64,000 bases of DNA from Ursus arctos (GCF_023065955.2 NW_026622886.1:15138001-15202000); one strand, 5' to 3'; shown: positions 47,073 through 60,547, counted from the first letter of the stretch. Numbers and translations: made by a program. Notes: generated by a model from the letters alone, not told the origin.

Positions 47073-48084
47073 GTAAGTGCCCAGAATGACATCATCTGCC
47101 GTAGTGTATTTTGTTTTTAAATCATTGCATGTATACTGCTTATATTGCAACAACTGGACTATTTTATGATATGCAAATACATTTTTAGGTTAAAAGAAGG
47201 GACTTAGAGGAGGATGTTTCCTTCCTTGGAGTTAATGATACACATTGAAATCTGTACTATTTTTGGAATAATGAATTTGTATATTACATGAAAAAAACAA
47301 GTGAAACTTGGAAAAATGGCTATTTTACATCATTTTCCTCTCACATTTTAATAATTATGTTCCAATTACTGAGCTATTACAGGTTTTCTGGGTTTTCCTG
47401 CTCCTTTTGTCTTCACTTCTCTGGACATGCCGCATTATTTGTGATCACTTCTCTATCTTCCAACCCAAGTTGTTTTGATAATTTCTTTAAATTCTCTATT
47501 CCTTATGGTTTCCAGCTAATTCTGTCTGTGTTTAATATTGCACCTCTCGTTGCTCCTTATTTTTCTCCAGTGCTAGCTTTCCTCTAGCTTGTCTCCCTCT
47601 ACCTTTGGTTCTTTTTTTCAATTTCTCTCACTTGTATGTATGGGTTTCTTTCTCTTCCCTCTTCTCTTTCAGCTGGATTTCCCAGTAGGCGGTTTGCAGG
47701 CAAGCTTTAGAAATATCATTGGGACAAGCTGTTCTGTGATATTTCATTGAAAATAGCACTTATAAAGCTGTTTGCATTACATTTTTGCCAACAGATGGAC
47801 TCAGAACATGGAATTGGTGGTGTTCTCAACCTGGCTCATTCTGAATGGGCCTCATAAAATCCCAGAGAGGGGGACTTTGGATCCAATCAATGCCATTCAC
47901 CATCTACTTAGATACATAGTATGAACAAATCCTTTGAGCCAATTTGTAGGACAAATGTCTCTTTTTAAGACTGGTTTGGTCTAAATGAACAATGATTTGC
48001 TTAATATCTACCTTCTTCAATATAATTTATTTTAGTTTATTTTCATTATAATCATCCTCATGAATAAAATGGCATTTTAACTTC
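47073..48084 (+). other. Intron sequence downstream of the second exon, unassigned
   Basis: It begins with GTAAGT. No repeat family or further exon recognised. Confidence 0.5.
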
Positions 48085-48225
48085 ACATATTCATTGTAGT
48101 TTATAGAACACTTTCACATAAACTGTTTCATTAATTTCAAGGGAATGTAATATTGTAGTGTTATGGATAAGGATATTGACACTCCAAAGAGGCTAAATTG
48201 TGCAACTGCTTCAAAGTTCCTTTTC
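48085..48225 (-). mobile_element. MIR SINE, antisense, diverged
   Basis: 'gaacactttcacataaactgtttcattaatttcaa' and 'gttatggataaggatattgacactccaaagaggctaaattgtgcaactgc' fit antisense MIR. Confidence 0.6.
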
Positions 48226-50239
48226 TTTTTTTCTTAATGTAATAGTTGTCTCCTCCAGTCCTGATCAGAGGTTAGAAAAATCTTCTTGAGGTTGTACAAT
48301 ATCTTTATGAGAATGAGACTTACAGGTTCATTTAGGCAAGGTAACATTTCACACAGTGTCCAACTATGTGGAGGAGGAAATGTCTTCAAAGATCCCTTCT
48401 TTCTTTTCAGAAAAATTTGATCTAGTTCATTTGCCTCAAGAAATAAATCTCACTAAAGCCAGGTATAGATGTTAAATGTCACAGTAATCTTCATTGGTTC
48501 TCTCATTATATGAAGGTGTTTCTGGTGTTATTGTGCAGCCATTGCATTTTCAGCATTTTTAATTACTTACATAGGAGATTATCTTATGCTTAAGTTAATG
48601 ACATCCATTACTAAACACATTTATTTTTATATCAACATAAATTATCTAATGTAAATGAATTTAGTCTTTCAATGAATAAAAAGCAGATTCTCTTTCTACA
48701 TATTTATAGTCTAATCAACTCTAAGTGATCTTACTCCGTAAATCCTTCTTTGCATTTTCTATTCTATTTTAGTTTATTTTGGTAAATTGAAAAAAAGTAG
48801 CAGTAGCCAGAAATTCCATTTTGACACGATTCCTTGGTTCTGTCCGTTATTAAATGTTTATGAAGGCAATTGATTCTACCTTCCTTTCTTAGATGTTACA
48901 ATGATGATTTAGGAAGGGAAAAAATGAAGTGAGAAAGTTAGGAAACTAAGGTGATGGTATTTAAGTTTGAGCCAATGCAGCCTGAAGTATGTATGTAATA
49001 GAACAGTAGTAGCTAAGGTGTATAGTTGGGAAAGAATATAACCTCAGTTGGACTACTCTTCCTTTCGCCTCAGATACTTTGGTACTTTACCTGTTTCTTC
49101 TTATGAGTTCCGATCTGGGCTCCATATTTTTGTAAAGAGCAAGGAATAGAAAATTCAAGTGGAAGTAATTACAAGGGAATGTAAGTATAATATGTGATTT
49201 CAGGAAAGGGATTGGAGACTAGACGGTGTGGATGGGGGACAGCTAGATGGATAAAATAGTGGACTCCCTGGTGTGTTCTGACAAGTCACAGGTGTGTCAG
49301 GGATGAAACGTTGTCAAGAGCTAACTGTTCCAAAGAAAAGATAATTATTGGTTAGCTTATATAAAAGCCCATATTTTGATCACAGGTTTAATCCTCTAAA
49401 GTGTCTGCTAATTCTGGCTTTATGTGTGGAAATGCAAGAAATGTGAAGTTAGATTGACTTGTGGTATTCAAACACTTTTTTTCCCATTTACTAATTAGAC
49501 ATTAATAACATGGTTGAAATGATCGTTTCACTCTTAAAACTTGGGATGAGGCTTGGAAATAAAAGTATAAGTACAACCCTTATCCATGAATATACATTTA
49601 TTTGCCCAGGTATTAGCAGATGTGTTCAGTCTTATTGTGAGAAGACTGATCTAGAACAGATGAGAGATGAAAACAGAACTTTCATCTCATTCACTGCAAA
49701 TAGAGACTACCTTAAATAGAGCAAGTCAGGTTACTTCCCCTTTGCCTCATGCATGACTTTACCTAATTTACTTTCCATAACTCTACCTGTAAATGGAGAA
49801 TATCCATTGTAACTAAGGAGTCCTTGCTGTCACAATGAGGTAGGCCTGATTACACATTGCATGTGTTTCTGATTAGTGTGTTAATTACTTGGAAGCTACC
49901 AACTTGTGGTGCTTTATTATGTTTGATTTTATTCAGCATATTTATTAACTCACTAAGTCACAGCTGTTAGTTCTGCATCTCGTGTTTGATCTTTTTACCT
50001 TTGCTTCTTTGGGCTCTTTCATGTCTAAAAATTCTCCAGATTGTGAAGCATCTATTTCTATTCACAGAGACTGAAATATTTATATGCTACTGGTTACTCT
50101 TTGTTTCTCTCCATTATATTGACCCACAAGGCTGAGTTTCTCTGTTTAGATGAATTCACAATGCTGGGTTTATTTACTTATATTTGAAAATAAAATTATT
50201 TTGAAACTTGCAAAAGTACTTCAAAATACTTGAAAAAAT
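48226..50239. other. Unassigned AT-rich sequence
   Basis: No repeat family or exon can be supported. Short open frames (for example 49510-49719) have no domain or convincing splice context. Confidence 0.45.
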
Positions 50240-52092
50240 ATTGCTGTTGAAAAAAATTGTAGGTAAGTCTATTGATACACCAGGCTTCTTTCTACAAATT
50301 ATATGCTACTTGCAAAAAGCTTTTTTTTTTTTAAAGTTTTCCTGGTGAAACATCTTTTTTTCTCCCTAACTGAAGAATGAAACACAATTTGATAAATTTT
50401 GACCATTTGTATATGTAAGTGTAACCACCACTCAAAGCAAGATATTAAAACATTGTCATCATCCCAGAAAGTTGCTTCATGCCTCTTTCCAATCAACTAT
50501 ACCCAGTCCCGCTTTAGAAGCAACTTCTGATTATTATCACCATAGATTAGGATTGTCTCTTCTTGGACTTTATACACATGGAATCCTACAGTGTGTGTGT
50601 GTTTTATGTATGTCAGTGTCTGACTTCTTTTACTCAAAATAATGTTTTTGGGATTTGCTCACATTGTTCCTTTTTTGCCAAGTAGTACTATATTAATATA
50701 GTACAATTTGTTTATCCATTTTCCTATTAATTGATACTTGTGTTGTTTTCCTGCTATTTGCTATTTTGAATGACTACGCTGTGAATACTTACGTTTGCAT
50801 CTTTTTATGGACATATATTTTCATGTAGATACCAAAGAGTAGAATTGTTGGGTCATAGGTAGATGACTAAATAACTTTATAAGAAACTTCCCAAGACTTT
50901 TCCTGCGTAGTTATTCCATTTTATAATCCCCGACAGAAAGGTATGAGAATTTTAGTTTCTCTACATTCCCTCAAACATTTGGTATATTAAGCTTTTATAT
51001 TTTTATATTTTAGCCATTCTTATGGATGTGAAACGATTTCTCCTTATGGTTTTAATTTGCGTTTTTTCTGGGACTAATAATGTCACATACCTTTTCCTGT
51101 GGTTATTGCCCATTCTTAGATCTTCTGAGGAGTGCCTATGCAAGTCCTTTAAAGGGGTTGTTTAATTTCCTACTCGTTGATTTGTAGTAATTCATTATAA
51201 ATTGTCCTATAATTCCTAGAGATATGGGTCCTTTGTCAGGTTTATGTACTGCAAATATTTTTCTTCGGTCTGTGATTTGCCTAAATATTTTTAATGGTGA
51301 CTTTGGTCAACAGACTTTTAATTTTGGTGATATCCAATTTATCAATTTTTTTTCTTTCATGTGTGTTTTGTCCAGGTTGTAAATGTATGTACCCATATTT
51401 TTTTTTTATAGAAGTTTTCTGGTTCTTGCTTTTATATTTAGTTTTATGATCCATCTCAAATTGTTGTATGGTGTGAGGTAGGAGTTGAGATTCATTTTTT
51501 TTCCAACATGGAAAAAGCTTTCCTGTCCTCATTGAGTTGAGCTAATACTTTAGTATTGTTTATTATTTTCACTTTCTAATTGTTTGTTGTTGGTATATAG
51601 AAATGCAATTGAATTTTGTATTATCCTTGTTTCCTACCACTTGGATAATTTCATTTAAAAGTTATAGTAGTTTTTATTTTTAAGTAAGTTTCTTTGAGTT
51701 CTTTCTGTCATTGAGAATAATGATGGTTTTACTTCTTTTCTAGTCTTTATACCTTTTATTCCTCTTTCTTACTGCTGTGACTGCAGTGCAATGGTGTACA
51801 GAAGTGGTAAAACCAAAAATCCTTGCCCTATTCTCTATCTTTGAGGGAAAGCATTCAGTATTAAGCATAATATCAATTATAAGTTTTTTGTATGTACCCT
51901 TCTACTCCTAGTTTGCTGAGGTTTTAGCATAAAAGGGTGTTGATGTTTTCCAGTTTTTTCTGTATATATTTAGATAATCATATCATTTTTTCCTCTTTTG
52001 TTCTGTTGATGTGGTAAGTTACATCATTGTACTTATAAATGTTAATTCAACTTTGCTTTTCTGGGATAAATACCACTTGGTTATGATTTTTA
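50240..52092 (-). mobile_element. Old LINE-1 (L1M-type), about 1.85 kb, antisense
   Basis: Collinear antisense L1 words include 'gatactaccaaagagtagaattgttgggtcat'-type text at 50835 and 'cattcttatggatgtgaaacgatttctcc' at 51015. Further along are 'tgtatggtgtgaggtaggagttgag' at 51465, 'tagaaatgcaattgaattttg' at 51600, and the RT-region 'ctgggataaataccacttggttatga' ending near 52088. Heavily decayed. Confidence 0.8.
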
Positions 52093-52094
52093 AT

Positions 52095-53115
52095 CCTTTC
52101 CCTGTAGTATTTGATACAAAAGACAACTTGGATAAAGCATTAGTGTGTGGAGAAATGGATTAAATATAAGGGAGTCAAAGATGACTTTGGTTGGGTGGGA
52201 TTTTGAAATGATATTTATAGAAACAGGAAAGACTTGAGTGGAAGTTCATTTTGGTGAGGGAGAACTATGATAAATTTGATTTTGTAAACATATTGAGTGT
52301 GGGGCATCATATGCAAATTGGAAATACTGGAGTGGAGCTCTGGTGAGAGAGTAGGAGCTTAGGGTAAAGATTTTATAGTCATTTATAGAATTTGATGGTG
52401 AAGGAAGATAGTACCAAAGATAGAATGCTGGGAAATATTTACACCTAAGGAATATAATACTTGTTCAACACCTAATATAATTTAATTTTCATAATATTTT
52501 GAAATTGATATTATTTAAATTTTATAGATGAAGAAATTAAGAACGAAGAAGTGTAAGTAACTTCTTCACATATAATTCAGAGAAAAGACCTTAGCAAAAG
52601 AGAGAAGGAGCATTGAGAGATATAAAAGAGAAAAGACAAAAACATTATCTTGATTATAGAGGGAGAAAAGAAAGTTGAAGAAGAGATTAGTCAGCATTGT
52701 CAAAACTTATGAGATAAAAAGGAGATCCAAATGTCACTTTATTTGATGATTTTGAGGGCAAAAGCTTTCAAGAAAGCAATTTCCCCCAAGCAAAGAAGGT
52801 AGAAGCTTAAGACGGGAAGAGTTGAAAAGCTGGAGAAAACCAATGCATTAATTGCAGATTGATCTTTTGAATAGTTTGGTGGTAAAAGGAAAGAAAGTAG
52901 TATGTCAGTGTGTTGAAGGAAGGCAAAGTTGAGGAAATAGTTTTTCTTTTATTTTGGATGCAAGAAATTAAACTTGGTTGTAGAGAATGGGAAAAAGGAA
53001 ACTAAAAGTTGATTGGAGAGACATGAGTGATGGGGATTGAAATGTTAAAATTTATAATAGGAGGAGTGACTAAATGTAATTAGCTTCAAAGTTCAAACAC
53101 TGTTGGCAGTACTGG
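52095..53115 (-). mobile_element. L2 LINE, about 1 kb, antisense, with a MIR inside
   Basis: 'agggagtcaaagatgactttgg', 'gatttgattttgtaaacatattgagtgtgggg', 'caaattggaaatactggagtggagctctggtgagagag', and 'cagcattgtcaaaacttatgagataaaaagg' are antisense L2 words in order. A MIR at 52455-52590 interrupts it. Confidence 0.65.
52455..52590 (-). mobile_element. MIR SINE, antisense
   Basis: 'ttttatagatgaagaaattaagaacgaagaagtgtaagtaacttcttcac' is a diverged antisense MIR core. Confidence 0.6.
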
Positions 53116-54059
53116 ACGCAGGAGATTCTTTGGATAAAGCATTAGTTAGTTGTTAGAGCACTTGATTCTTGAGCTCTGCCTTTGCTGGTGGTTTTAGCCA
53201 GATGAGTTTCTCCACTTCTTTCTCCTATTTTATGACACACATCAAGTGTAAAATAACAGAAGAGAGTGTTTGAGAAGTGGCCCTAGGTGAAGACAGAGAA
53301 AGAGACTATTATTAGCACAATATTACAGAAATCATCCAAACATTTACTTAATACTGAACATTATAATAACATTTTAATGAATGTAGGTAGATGCTAACAG
53401 GAAGTCAACCAGAAAAATATGAAATTTCTGATATTCTTGAGGTGTTCCTGGTACTGTCCAGATCCTACCACATACTTTAAATCCCACCCTAAGTAGAATT
53501 CAACAGAGTGAAATGACTTCAGGCTGCATACTCTTGCAGCTAAGGAGGGACCCTATCAAAAAGAAGCAAACATGCTATAGAGGTAAAGAAAAGAAAGAGA
53601 AAAGTTCAGGGGCCAGTTCTCTGAAGAGACTAAAGGAGATAGACGATTTGAAGAAAGATGAACTGCTCCTGAATTCCTACCCATGATGGACTCTGTTTAG
53701 ATCAGGTGATAACTCAACCTGAAGAAAATAATTATTTTGGATATTCTTCTGGATTTTGTACTTGTTTAATGAGCTAATAATAAATTAAGTTAATAATAAA
53801 CCATACTATCTCTCCCTTCCATTATGGGGTTACATAAAATTCTTGTCAAATCTAGAATAACATTTTACTGGGCACTGTAGGGTTATAGAATACATATGCT
53901 TAATTTTAAAATTAGAATGAGAGTGGGTATGTAAAAAGCAGAGGCATGTAACTCAGAAAGATTACAAAACATTGTATTGGGTTGCCACAAAAATAGATAA
54001 GGAATAAAAAGACCTTCAAAGAGATAATCTTTAAAATTTTTTTTTTATTATTGAGTATT
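53116..54059. other. Unassigned sequence
   Basis: No exon or family recognised. Confidence 0.45.
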
Positions 54060-54230
54060 GAGCCATTTATTTTTATTATTCAGTGTGTATTCATTTATTT
54101 CTTATAAAGACCCTACAAGGTAGGTACTGATTGGGGCTGAGACTTAGAAGGGTGAATAATTCCCAGTGTTACACAGCCACTGACTGGACAAGCTCTGGTC
54201 TCCTCACTCCAGTAGTCTATTAATGTTAAT
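54060..54230 (-). mobile_element. MIR SINE, antisense
   Basis: 'aagaccctacaaggtaggtactgattggggctgagacttag' and 'cccagtgttacacagccactgactgg' are antisense MIR. Confidence 0.65.
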
Positions 54231-54619
54231 TAGCTCAACGGGAGAAAAATAATCAAGGTGGAATATTGATATTCCAAAGGGTTGCTGAAGTTTAGGAGGC
54301 GAATATTAGATTGGAAAAAGGAAGAAGAGCAGAAACATAGATGGCAACAGTTCGTACCTCAAAACTGGGAAACAAAGAAGACTGTATTCAATAATTTGGA
54401 GTCTTGCCACTAAAGCTAAGTGAAAATAGGTTAAAAACACAAAGATTAGAAAATATAGAATTTTGTGCCCACAGTGCTATTGACAGCAGCAGACTATGTT
54501 AAAATGGAGGGTTTTTTTCGTGTTATTCAGGTTCTGAAACTAATCATTTCAATTTCCTATCCTGGTCTTTTCTAATATTGTGAAATTTAGCTATGAAAGT
54601 ACCAAAGAGTACCTTGTTA

Positions 54620-54760
54620 CTTTATTTATTCATTAATTTAATAAATATATTTGAGTGCTTACTGTATGCTGGGTATCATAAGAGGAGATTTGAATATGAA
54701 AATGACCTAAAGGAACAGTTAATCAATTGAGGGAGACTGTGTTCTAAACAGATGGTGTTT
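54620..54760 (-). mobile_element. L2 LINE 3' end, antisense
   Basis: 'ttattcattaatttaataaatatatttgagtgcttactgtatgctgggtatc' is the antisense L2 terminus. It lies next to a sense L2 copy. Confidence 0.6.
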
Positions 54761-55136
54761 GGAATTGCACTGATAGAATTCATTGATTGAATGCCCCAGG
54801 GCTCATTTTCAGACCTCTTCTCTTTTCAGTCTACATCTACTCCCTGGATGTGAGTACATCCAGTTCCAAAACTTTAAATGCTATCTATATGCTGATTACT
54901 CCTAAATTTATATCTCCAGCCTCAACCACTTTCCTGAACTCTGGGCCCATATCCAGCCAGCTACTCTCTAAATCTTAACTGATTGTCTAAGGAGCATTTT
55001 AAGCTTAACGTGTAGCACTGAACTTTGCATTTCAGTTAATGGCAGCCCAGGCTAAAAGACTTGACCCCATCCTTGATTCTTTTCTTTCTCTCACACTCCT
55101 ACATTCAATCCATCAGAAAACCCTCCAGGCCAGAAA

Positions 55137-55497
55137 TTTCCAAAGCGTGGTTCAGGAACCCCTGGTAGTTTCCAAGACTGTTTCAGAAGTTCTATGAGGT
55201 CAAAACTATCTTCATAATAATACAAAGACATTTTGCCTTTTTCATTCTTATTTGTACATGAGTGCTCCATGGAGTTTTCCATTTTTGCACTTTGACATGC
55301 AGTGGTATCATGGCTCTGATGGCTAATAAAATGTGCACTTCTATATTCATAGGTTTTAAAAGTATCTCAGTTTTAGTTTTTAATATATTAAATATTTACA
55401 GATATGACCCTTAAGAACAAAAACTTTTTAGTATTCTCAATAATTTTTAAGGGTGTGAAAGGGTCCTATGATCAAAAAGTTTAAAAATTGTCCTCTA
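55137..55497. mobile_element. hAT-type DNA transposon relic inserted in L2
   Basis: The block opens 'tttccaaagcgtggttcaggaacccctgg' and closes 'aataatttttaagggtgtgaaagggtcctatgatcaaaaagtttaaaaattg', with 'ctatgaggtcaaaactatcttcataataatac' inside. These are the words of a mammalian hAT element whose subfamily I cannot name. It splits the L2 copy between 'ccatcagaaaaccctcc' and 'tcctctac'. Confidence 0.65.
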
Positions 55498-56113
55498 CTT
55501 TTCCTTTCAAAATAGTTCTTGACCCAGGACCCTCTTACCATCTCTTCTCTGTCACTTTCCTATAAGCCATTAACATCTCTTGCCTGAACTTTTGAAAAAG
55601 CCTCTTAACCTTTTCCTGGCATTGGCTATTGTACCCTTATTGTCCTTTTGCAAATGGCAGATAGACTTTTGTAAATTAGATCATGTTAATTCACCTGGCC
55701 AACCTTCCAATGTCTTCCCCTCTCACTCAGTGTAAAGGCATACAGTGCCCTAAATAATTTGATTCCATTATCTCCTGCTCTATCTCTTACTATTCTCTAC
55801 CTACTTCGATTTATTCCAGCCACGCCATCTTGCCTGCGTTACCTCAGATAAGCCAAACAGTTCCCACCTTAGCACGTTTGTAGTCATCATTCACTTATCT
55901 GGAATGCGTTTCTCCAGGAAAATTCATGGCTCATTATTTTTGTTTCTTCAGGTCATTCAGATGCCACCTTATAAGAGAGGCCTTCTCTGACCACTGAATA
56001 TAAAGTAGTTTTACTTTCTATCTCCCTTATAGTGTTTTTCACTCCTGAATTAGTATTTGTGTGTTGGTTTGTTCAGTGTTTTCTTCCCCATTTGAATGGA
56101 TGTTCCATGTTTT

Positions 56114-56115
<2 letters not shown>

Positions 56116-56146
<31 letters not shown>

Positions 56147-56157
56147 GTGATGATGAT
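56116..56157 (+). repeat. (GAT)n microsatellite
   Basis: About 14 GAT units with one GGT change, inside the L2 3'UTR. Likely length-polymorphic. Confidence 0.95.
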
Positions 56158-56439
56158 TAAATGCTTAATCCCAGTACCTAGAACAACACCTGGTACATAA
56201 TTGGTGGTCAATATATATTTCTGAATAAATTGAGTACGGTTGGGTATAGGGCAGTGAAAACTATTTTAGGAAGGAGGTACTCAAATTGAACTTACATTTG
56301 AATAGGAATCACTAGATGTAGTGATAGATATACAGTCCAGGGATAAGGATAGGAGGAGCAAGGCATTTATAATTTTTTGACTTAACACTATGTCAAATTC
56401 ACCAGAATATTCTAATAAATCAAGTCCTCACCAGATATT

Positions 56440-56680
56440 CTACCCTTTTCCCCCTTAATCATCATGGCCTAATCTCTATGGAGTACTCATTCTGAATAAT
56501 AATCTTGCGGGGAAAAGAGGTTTCTACGGTCAGATATGTTGAGGAAGTAAGGGTTAAATACTTTTTTTCACTGAAGGATTCTTTATAGGTTTCCCCCACT
56601 ACCACCCCTGGAAACCCATTAATATTTTTCACAACTAGTGATCCATAAAACACAATTTGGGAAACATGATCTAGGTCACT
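56440..56680. mobile_element. Possible hAT-type relic
   Basis: 'aaacccattaatatttttcacaactagtgatccataaaacacaatttgggaaacatg' resembles the end of a short hAT element. Weak. Confidence 0.35.
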
Positions 56681-56799
56681 GGATATACTTCTTTATAACT
56701 GACACTAGCAATTCCATTCTGGTTTGATTTTTCCACTCATTCTGCACAAATTCATACTGTTGAGAAAGGGAGCATGCTGACTCAGCAATAAATATGTGT

Positions 56800-56915
56800 C
56801 ATTTATTTAGCATGTTCAGAGTGGTATCTATACACTCCCTACTTAATCCTCTGAGCAACCATGTGAGACAATAGGACCAGTATGATTTCTATTTCATGTA
56901 TGAGGAAAAGTAAAA
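56800..56915 (-). mobile_element. MIR SINE, antisense
   Basis: 'actccctacttaatcctctgagcaaccatgtgagac' then 'atttcatgtatgaggaaaag' is antisense MIR. Confidence 0.65.
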
Positions 56916-57369
56916 TAAGTATACTGTATATTTTGCACTGTATTTTTTAATATAGAAGGATCTATATTTTCATTCATACTATAATACAGCATTATTTTAA
57001 CATCATTCTATTTTACATTAAATTCAATTCAAAAAGTTTGTTTTAATCATTATACTGGGCACCATGAGGTATAAAAAGTTTTCAGGAGACAAATTAACTA
57101 TACTTTCTTTCTATTCCACATTAAAAGCCAAGTGAGAGATGATTGCATAAGTTGGACAAATTAAAATCAAATGTCACAACTTTCTATTATTACTGATAGA
57201 ACTGCTTAGACAGTGTGATTCTAGATATGTGGCCAAGTGTGCTTGCCATAACTTTGCCCCTAATTAAACACACATCTACCCCATCACTGGCAATCTAGAA
57301 GGTGATCTTGCCATTAAAGAGCAGAGAATGTATACACTATGTTGACCTATTAGGGGAAAGTGTTCCGAG

Positions 57370-57915
57370 ATGAGGCTGGGGAAGATGGGGAACCAAGTAG
57401 GTCCTTGTAAGAATTGTAGATTTTACTCCAAGTGCAACTACAAGCCTATGAAGAACTTTAAGCAAGGATGTGACGTGATTTGATTTACATTTTAAAGAAA
57501 TCACTCTGGCTAGAGAATATTTTATGGAGAACAATTGAAAGTAGGGGAAATAAATAGGGTTTTGTTGTTGTCCAGGAGAGAGAATGCAGTTGTTTGGATC
57601 AGGGGGGTGAAGTGGAGATATAGAGAAGTGGATGGTTTTGAGACATATTTTCAAAGTAGAACCCTTACTATTTACTGTTGAGTTGAATTCAGAGAATATG
57701 GATATGAATCAAGAATGTCTAGGTATGGCTTTGAGCCACTATAAAAATTATGATATTTACTGAAATAGATCTAATTGAAATCTAGGGGCTTTTGTATATT
57801 TTGTTTTGGTGTTGCCGGGGATGGGGAGCAAGGGTTAAAGTTGTGTTTTGGATGCATAAAGTTTGAGATACCTTCTAGATGTGAAGTAGGTGGCTAGATG
57901 TAAGTGTTTCTAGTC
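57370..57915 (-). mobile_element. L2 LINE 3' region, antisense
   Basis: 'ggtccttgtaagaattgtagattttactccaagtgc', 'taagcaaggatgtgacgtgatttgatttacattttaaagaaatcactctggc', 'ttgtccaggagagagaatg' and 'gttttggatgcataaagtttgagatacc' are well-ordered antisense L2. Confidence 0.85.
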
Positions 57916-58689
57916 CTTCCACTATGTTCCTTAAGCATTGTGTGTATACTTCTATATTATTTTTATATGGATATTGTAAAAATCTTTGTATCAAAAAGAT
58001 GAGAAAATTTTATGGAAAACATATTAATTGTATTACTCTTTATAAAAGCAGAAATTGAAAATGATCCCCAAGTAGTCTATAAAATTCCTTTTCTTTGCTT
58101 CTTGATGTTTAGTAAAGAACTTGACAATACTATTTGTTATGTGGACATAGGAATAGCTAATGTTATTTGACATGATTTCTTAGGGAAAGTTGTATTAAAC
58201 AGCAAGACATAAATACTAAACTGAATTGAGTCAGGTACCCAACCATATTGCTATTTTAATTGTGATTATTTTTCTCTCAAATGTCTCTTGAATATCAGAA
58301 AGATACTCTAAGACTGTCTTGCATCTTCCATTGTATTCCATAACAAATGAAACAAAAATACCAACAAAGAAGGCTATCCATGTAATAATTACAATCATAA
58401 ATGAAATAATAGATTAAAAGCATCATTAAGTTAGTGAAAACATATGAGAGAAAAGACTATTTTAAATAAGTTAAATTATATAAACAAACATTAGTCAATG
58501 CACTCTAACAAAATGTTGACAGTGATTAATAACTCTAAGGAGATATTTTCTATCTTCTCATCCTTACTCTTCCTTATTCTCTTTCCTGTCAGAACAGTTA
58601 CAAATGATTAGCTCAGCCATCATTTCTTTATTAACTAACAAAATGTTTAAAATGATAGAGATACCAACTGTCAATATTTCAAACTTAAT
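57916..58689. other. Unassigned AT-rich sequence
   Basis: No exon or repeat family recognised. Confidence 0.45.
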
Positions 58690-59288
58690 TTTAGAGACAC
58701 TAGCATTTACTTAACATAAAGGCTGTGAAAGTAATCCCAAAGAAAAAGATAGACAGCCTTAACTACATAAAAATTGAGAGCTACACTGCATCAAAAAACC
58801 CCAATTAAAATAGAAAGCAAGTAACAAATGAGATAGAGATATTTGTAATAAATATTAACAGTCAAACTATTAATATAATATGCAAAGAGGTCTTACAAGG
58901 CCCTAAAGAAGGCTAATATGTCCATGGAAAAAAACATGCAGAAAGTAGGAATAGATGATTGAAGAAAAAAAAAAAAAGAATAATAAACAAGAGGAGAAAT
59001 ATTTAGCAGCCTTATATATCAAAGAAATTAAAAATAAAATCATAACATTTTGGCTTAAGAAATTATTAAAACTTTAAAAAAATCATTTTGGTAAGTGTAT
59101 GATAAAGGCATGGTGATACAAGCATCCAATAGACTGAAGGTGGAAATATTTCTATAAATCTTTTTGGTGATGTGAATCAAGAGCCATAAAATTTTATACT
59201 ATTGTAAGTCTAGTAATTTCTTATCCATGCCAATGAAATGCTCAGGGAGAGGAAAAAAAATCTGTAAAACATGTTTATTGCAGTGCTA
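58690..59288 (+). mobile_element. Old L1M/HAL1 3' ORF2 region, sense
   Basis: 'actacataaaaattgagagctacactgcatc', 'taatatgtccatggaaaaaaacatg', 'ccttatatatcaaagaaattaaaaataaaatc', 'gtgatacaagcatccaatagactgaaggtgg' and 'tttattgcagtgctat' fit a decayed L1 C-terminal ORF2 region. Confidence 0.6.
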
Positions 59289-60547
59289 TCTTTTTAACTT
59301 TTTTAATTGAAGTATAGATGACATACAATGTTACATTAGTTTCAGGTGTATAACATAGTGATTTGACAATTCTATACTTTATACAATGTTCACAATAACC
59401 ATAGTTACCATCTGTCATCATATAGCATTATTATGATGTTATTGACTATATTTCTTATGGTATACTTTTTATCCCCATCCTTATTTGTTTTATAACTGGA
59501 AGTGTGTACCTCTTAATCCCCTTCACTTATTTTGCTTATCCTCTCACACCCCTCTCTTCTGGCAACCCCTGTTTATTCTCTGTATTTATGAGTCTGTTTC
59601 TGTTTCTTTTTTATTTATTCATTTCTTTTGTTTTTATATTCTACATATAAGTGAAATGAAATGATATTTGTCTTTCTTTTTCTGACTTATTTCACTTAGC
59701 ATATATACCCTCTAGGTCCATCCTTGTGTTGTAAATGGCAAGATTTCATTCTTTTTCATGGCTGAATAATATTACATTATGTGTATAGATATCTTTTTTA
59801 TCAGTTTATCAACAACTGGGCACTTAGGTTGTCTTCATATCCTGGCTATAGTAAATAATGCTACAATGAACATAGGGGTACATATATCCATTTGAATTGG
59901 CATTTTCATTTTCTTTGGATAAATACCCTGAAGTAGAATTGCTGGATTTTATGAAAGATCTATTTTTCATTTTTTGAGGAACTTCTGTACTGTTTTCCAT
60001 AGTAGTTGCACCAACTGACATTTCTGCCAATAGTGCACAAGTGTTCTCTTTTTTCCATATCTTCACAATGCTTGTTATTTTTTGTCTTTTTGGTAATAGC
60101 CATTCTGACTGGTGTGAGGTGGTATCTCGTGGTGGTTTTGATTTGCATTTCCCTGATGATTAGTGATTTTGAGCATCATCTCAGGTGTCTGTTGGCCATC
60201 TGTGTGTCTTCTTTGAAAAAAAAAGTCTATTCAAGACCTCTACCCATTTTTTAATCAGGTTGGGTTTTTTTTGGTAATAAGTTCTATAAGTTCTTTGTAT
60301 ATTTTAGATACTAACACCTTTAAACAATATTAATTCTTCTGATCTGTGAGCAAGGTATATCTTTCCATTTATTGTGTTGTCTTTGATTTCTTTTTATCAA
60401 TATGTCTTAGTTTTAGTTTTCACAGTATAGGTCTTTCACCTCTTTGGTCAAATTTACTCTTAGTTATTTTTCTTTGACGTAGTTATAAATAGGATTGTTT
60501 TAATTTCCTTTTCTGATAGGTCAATATTAGTGTATAGACATGCAACC
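59289..60547 (-). mobile_element. LINE-1, 3' 1.26 kb, antisense
   Basis: It starts with an L1 3'UTR in antisense ('ttgaagtatagatgacatacaatgttacattagtttcaggtgtataac'). It continues through the ORF2 C-terminus (broken minus frames around 59824-60148 read [19 protein letters not shown]) and ends abruptly at 'agtgtatagacatgcaacc', where a sense L1 begins. It is moderately old. Confidence 0.85.

Larger units (their letters stand above)
54785..56236 (+). mobile_element. Long L2 LINE copy (ORF 3' part to terminus), sense
   Basis: L2 text is continuous in order: 'gccccagggctcattttcagacctcttctc', 'aatgctatctatatgctgattactcc', 'ccttgattcttttctttctctcacactcctac', then after an hAT insertion 'tgcctgaacttttgaaaaagcctcttaacc', 'gaggccttctctgaccactg' and the terminus 'ggtggtcaatatatatttctgaataaattgag'. 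It is one of the clearest L2 copies here. Confidence 0.85.

Noticed and set aside
46883..47095. Minus-strand open frame of 70 codons overlapping the second exon
   Set aside because: It is the complement of a coding exon with good + strand splice sites; no minus-strand splice context or domain.
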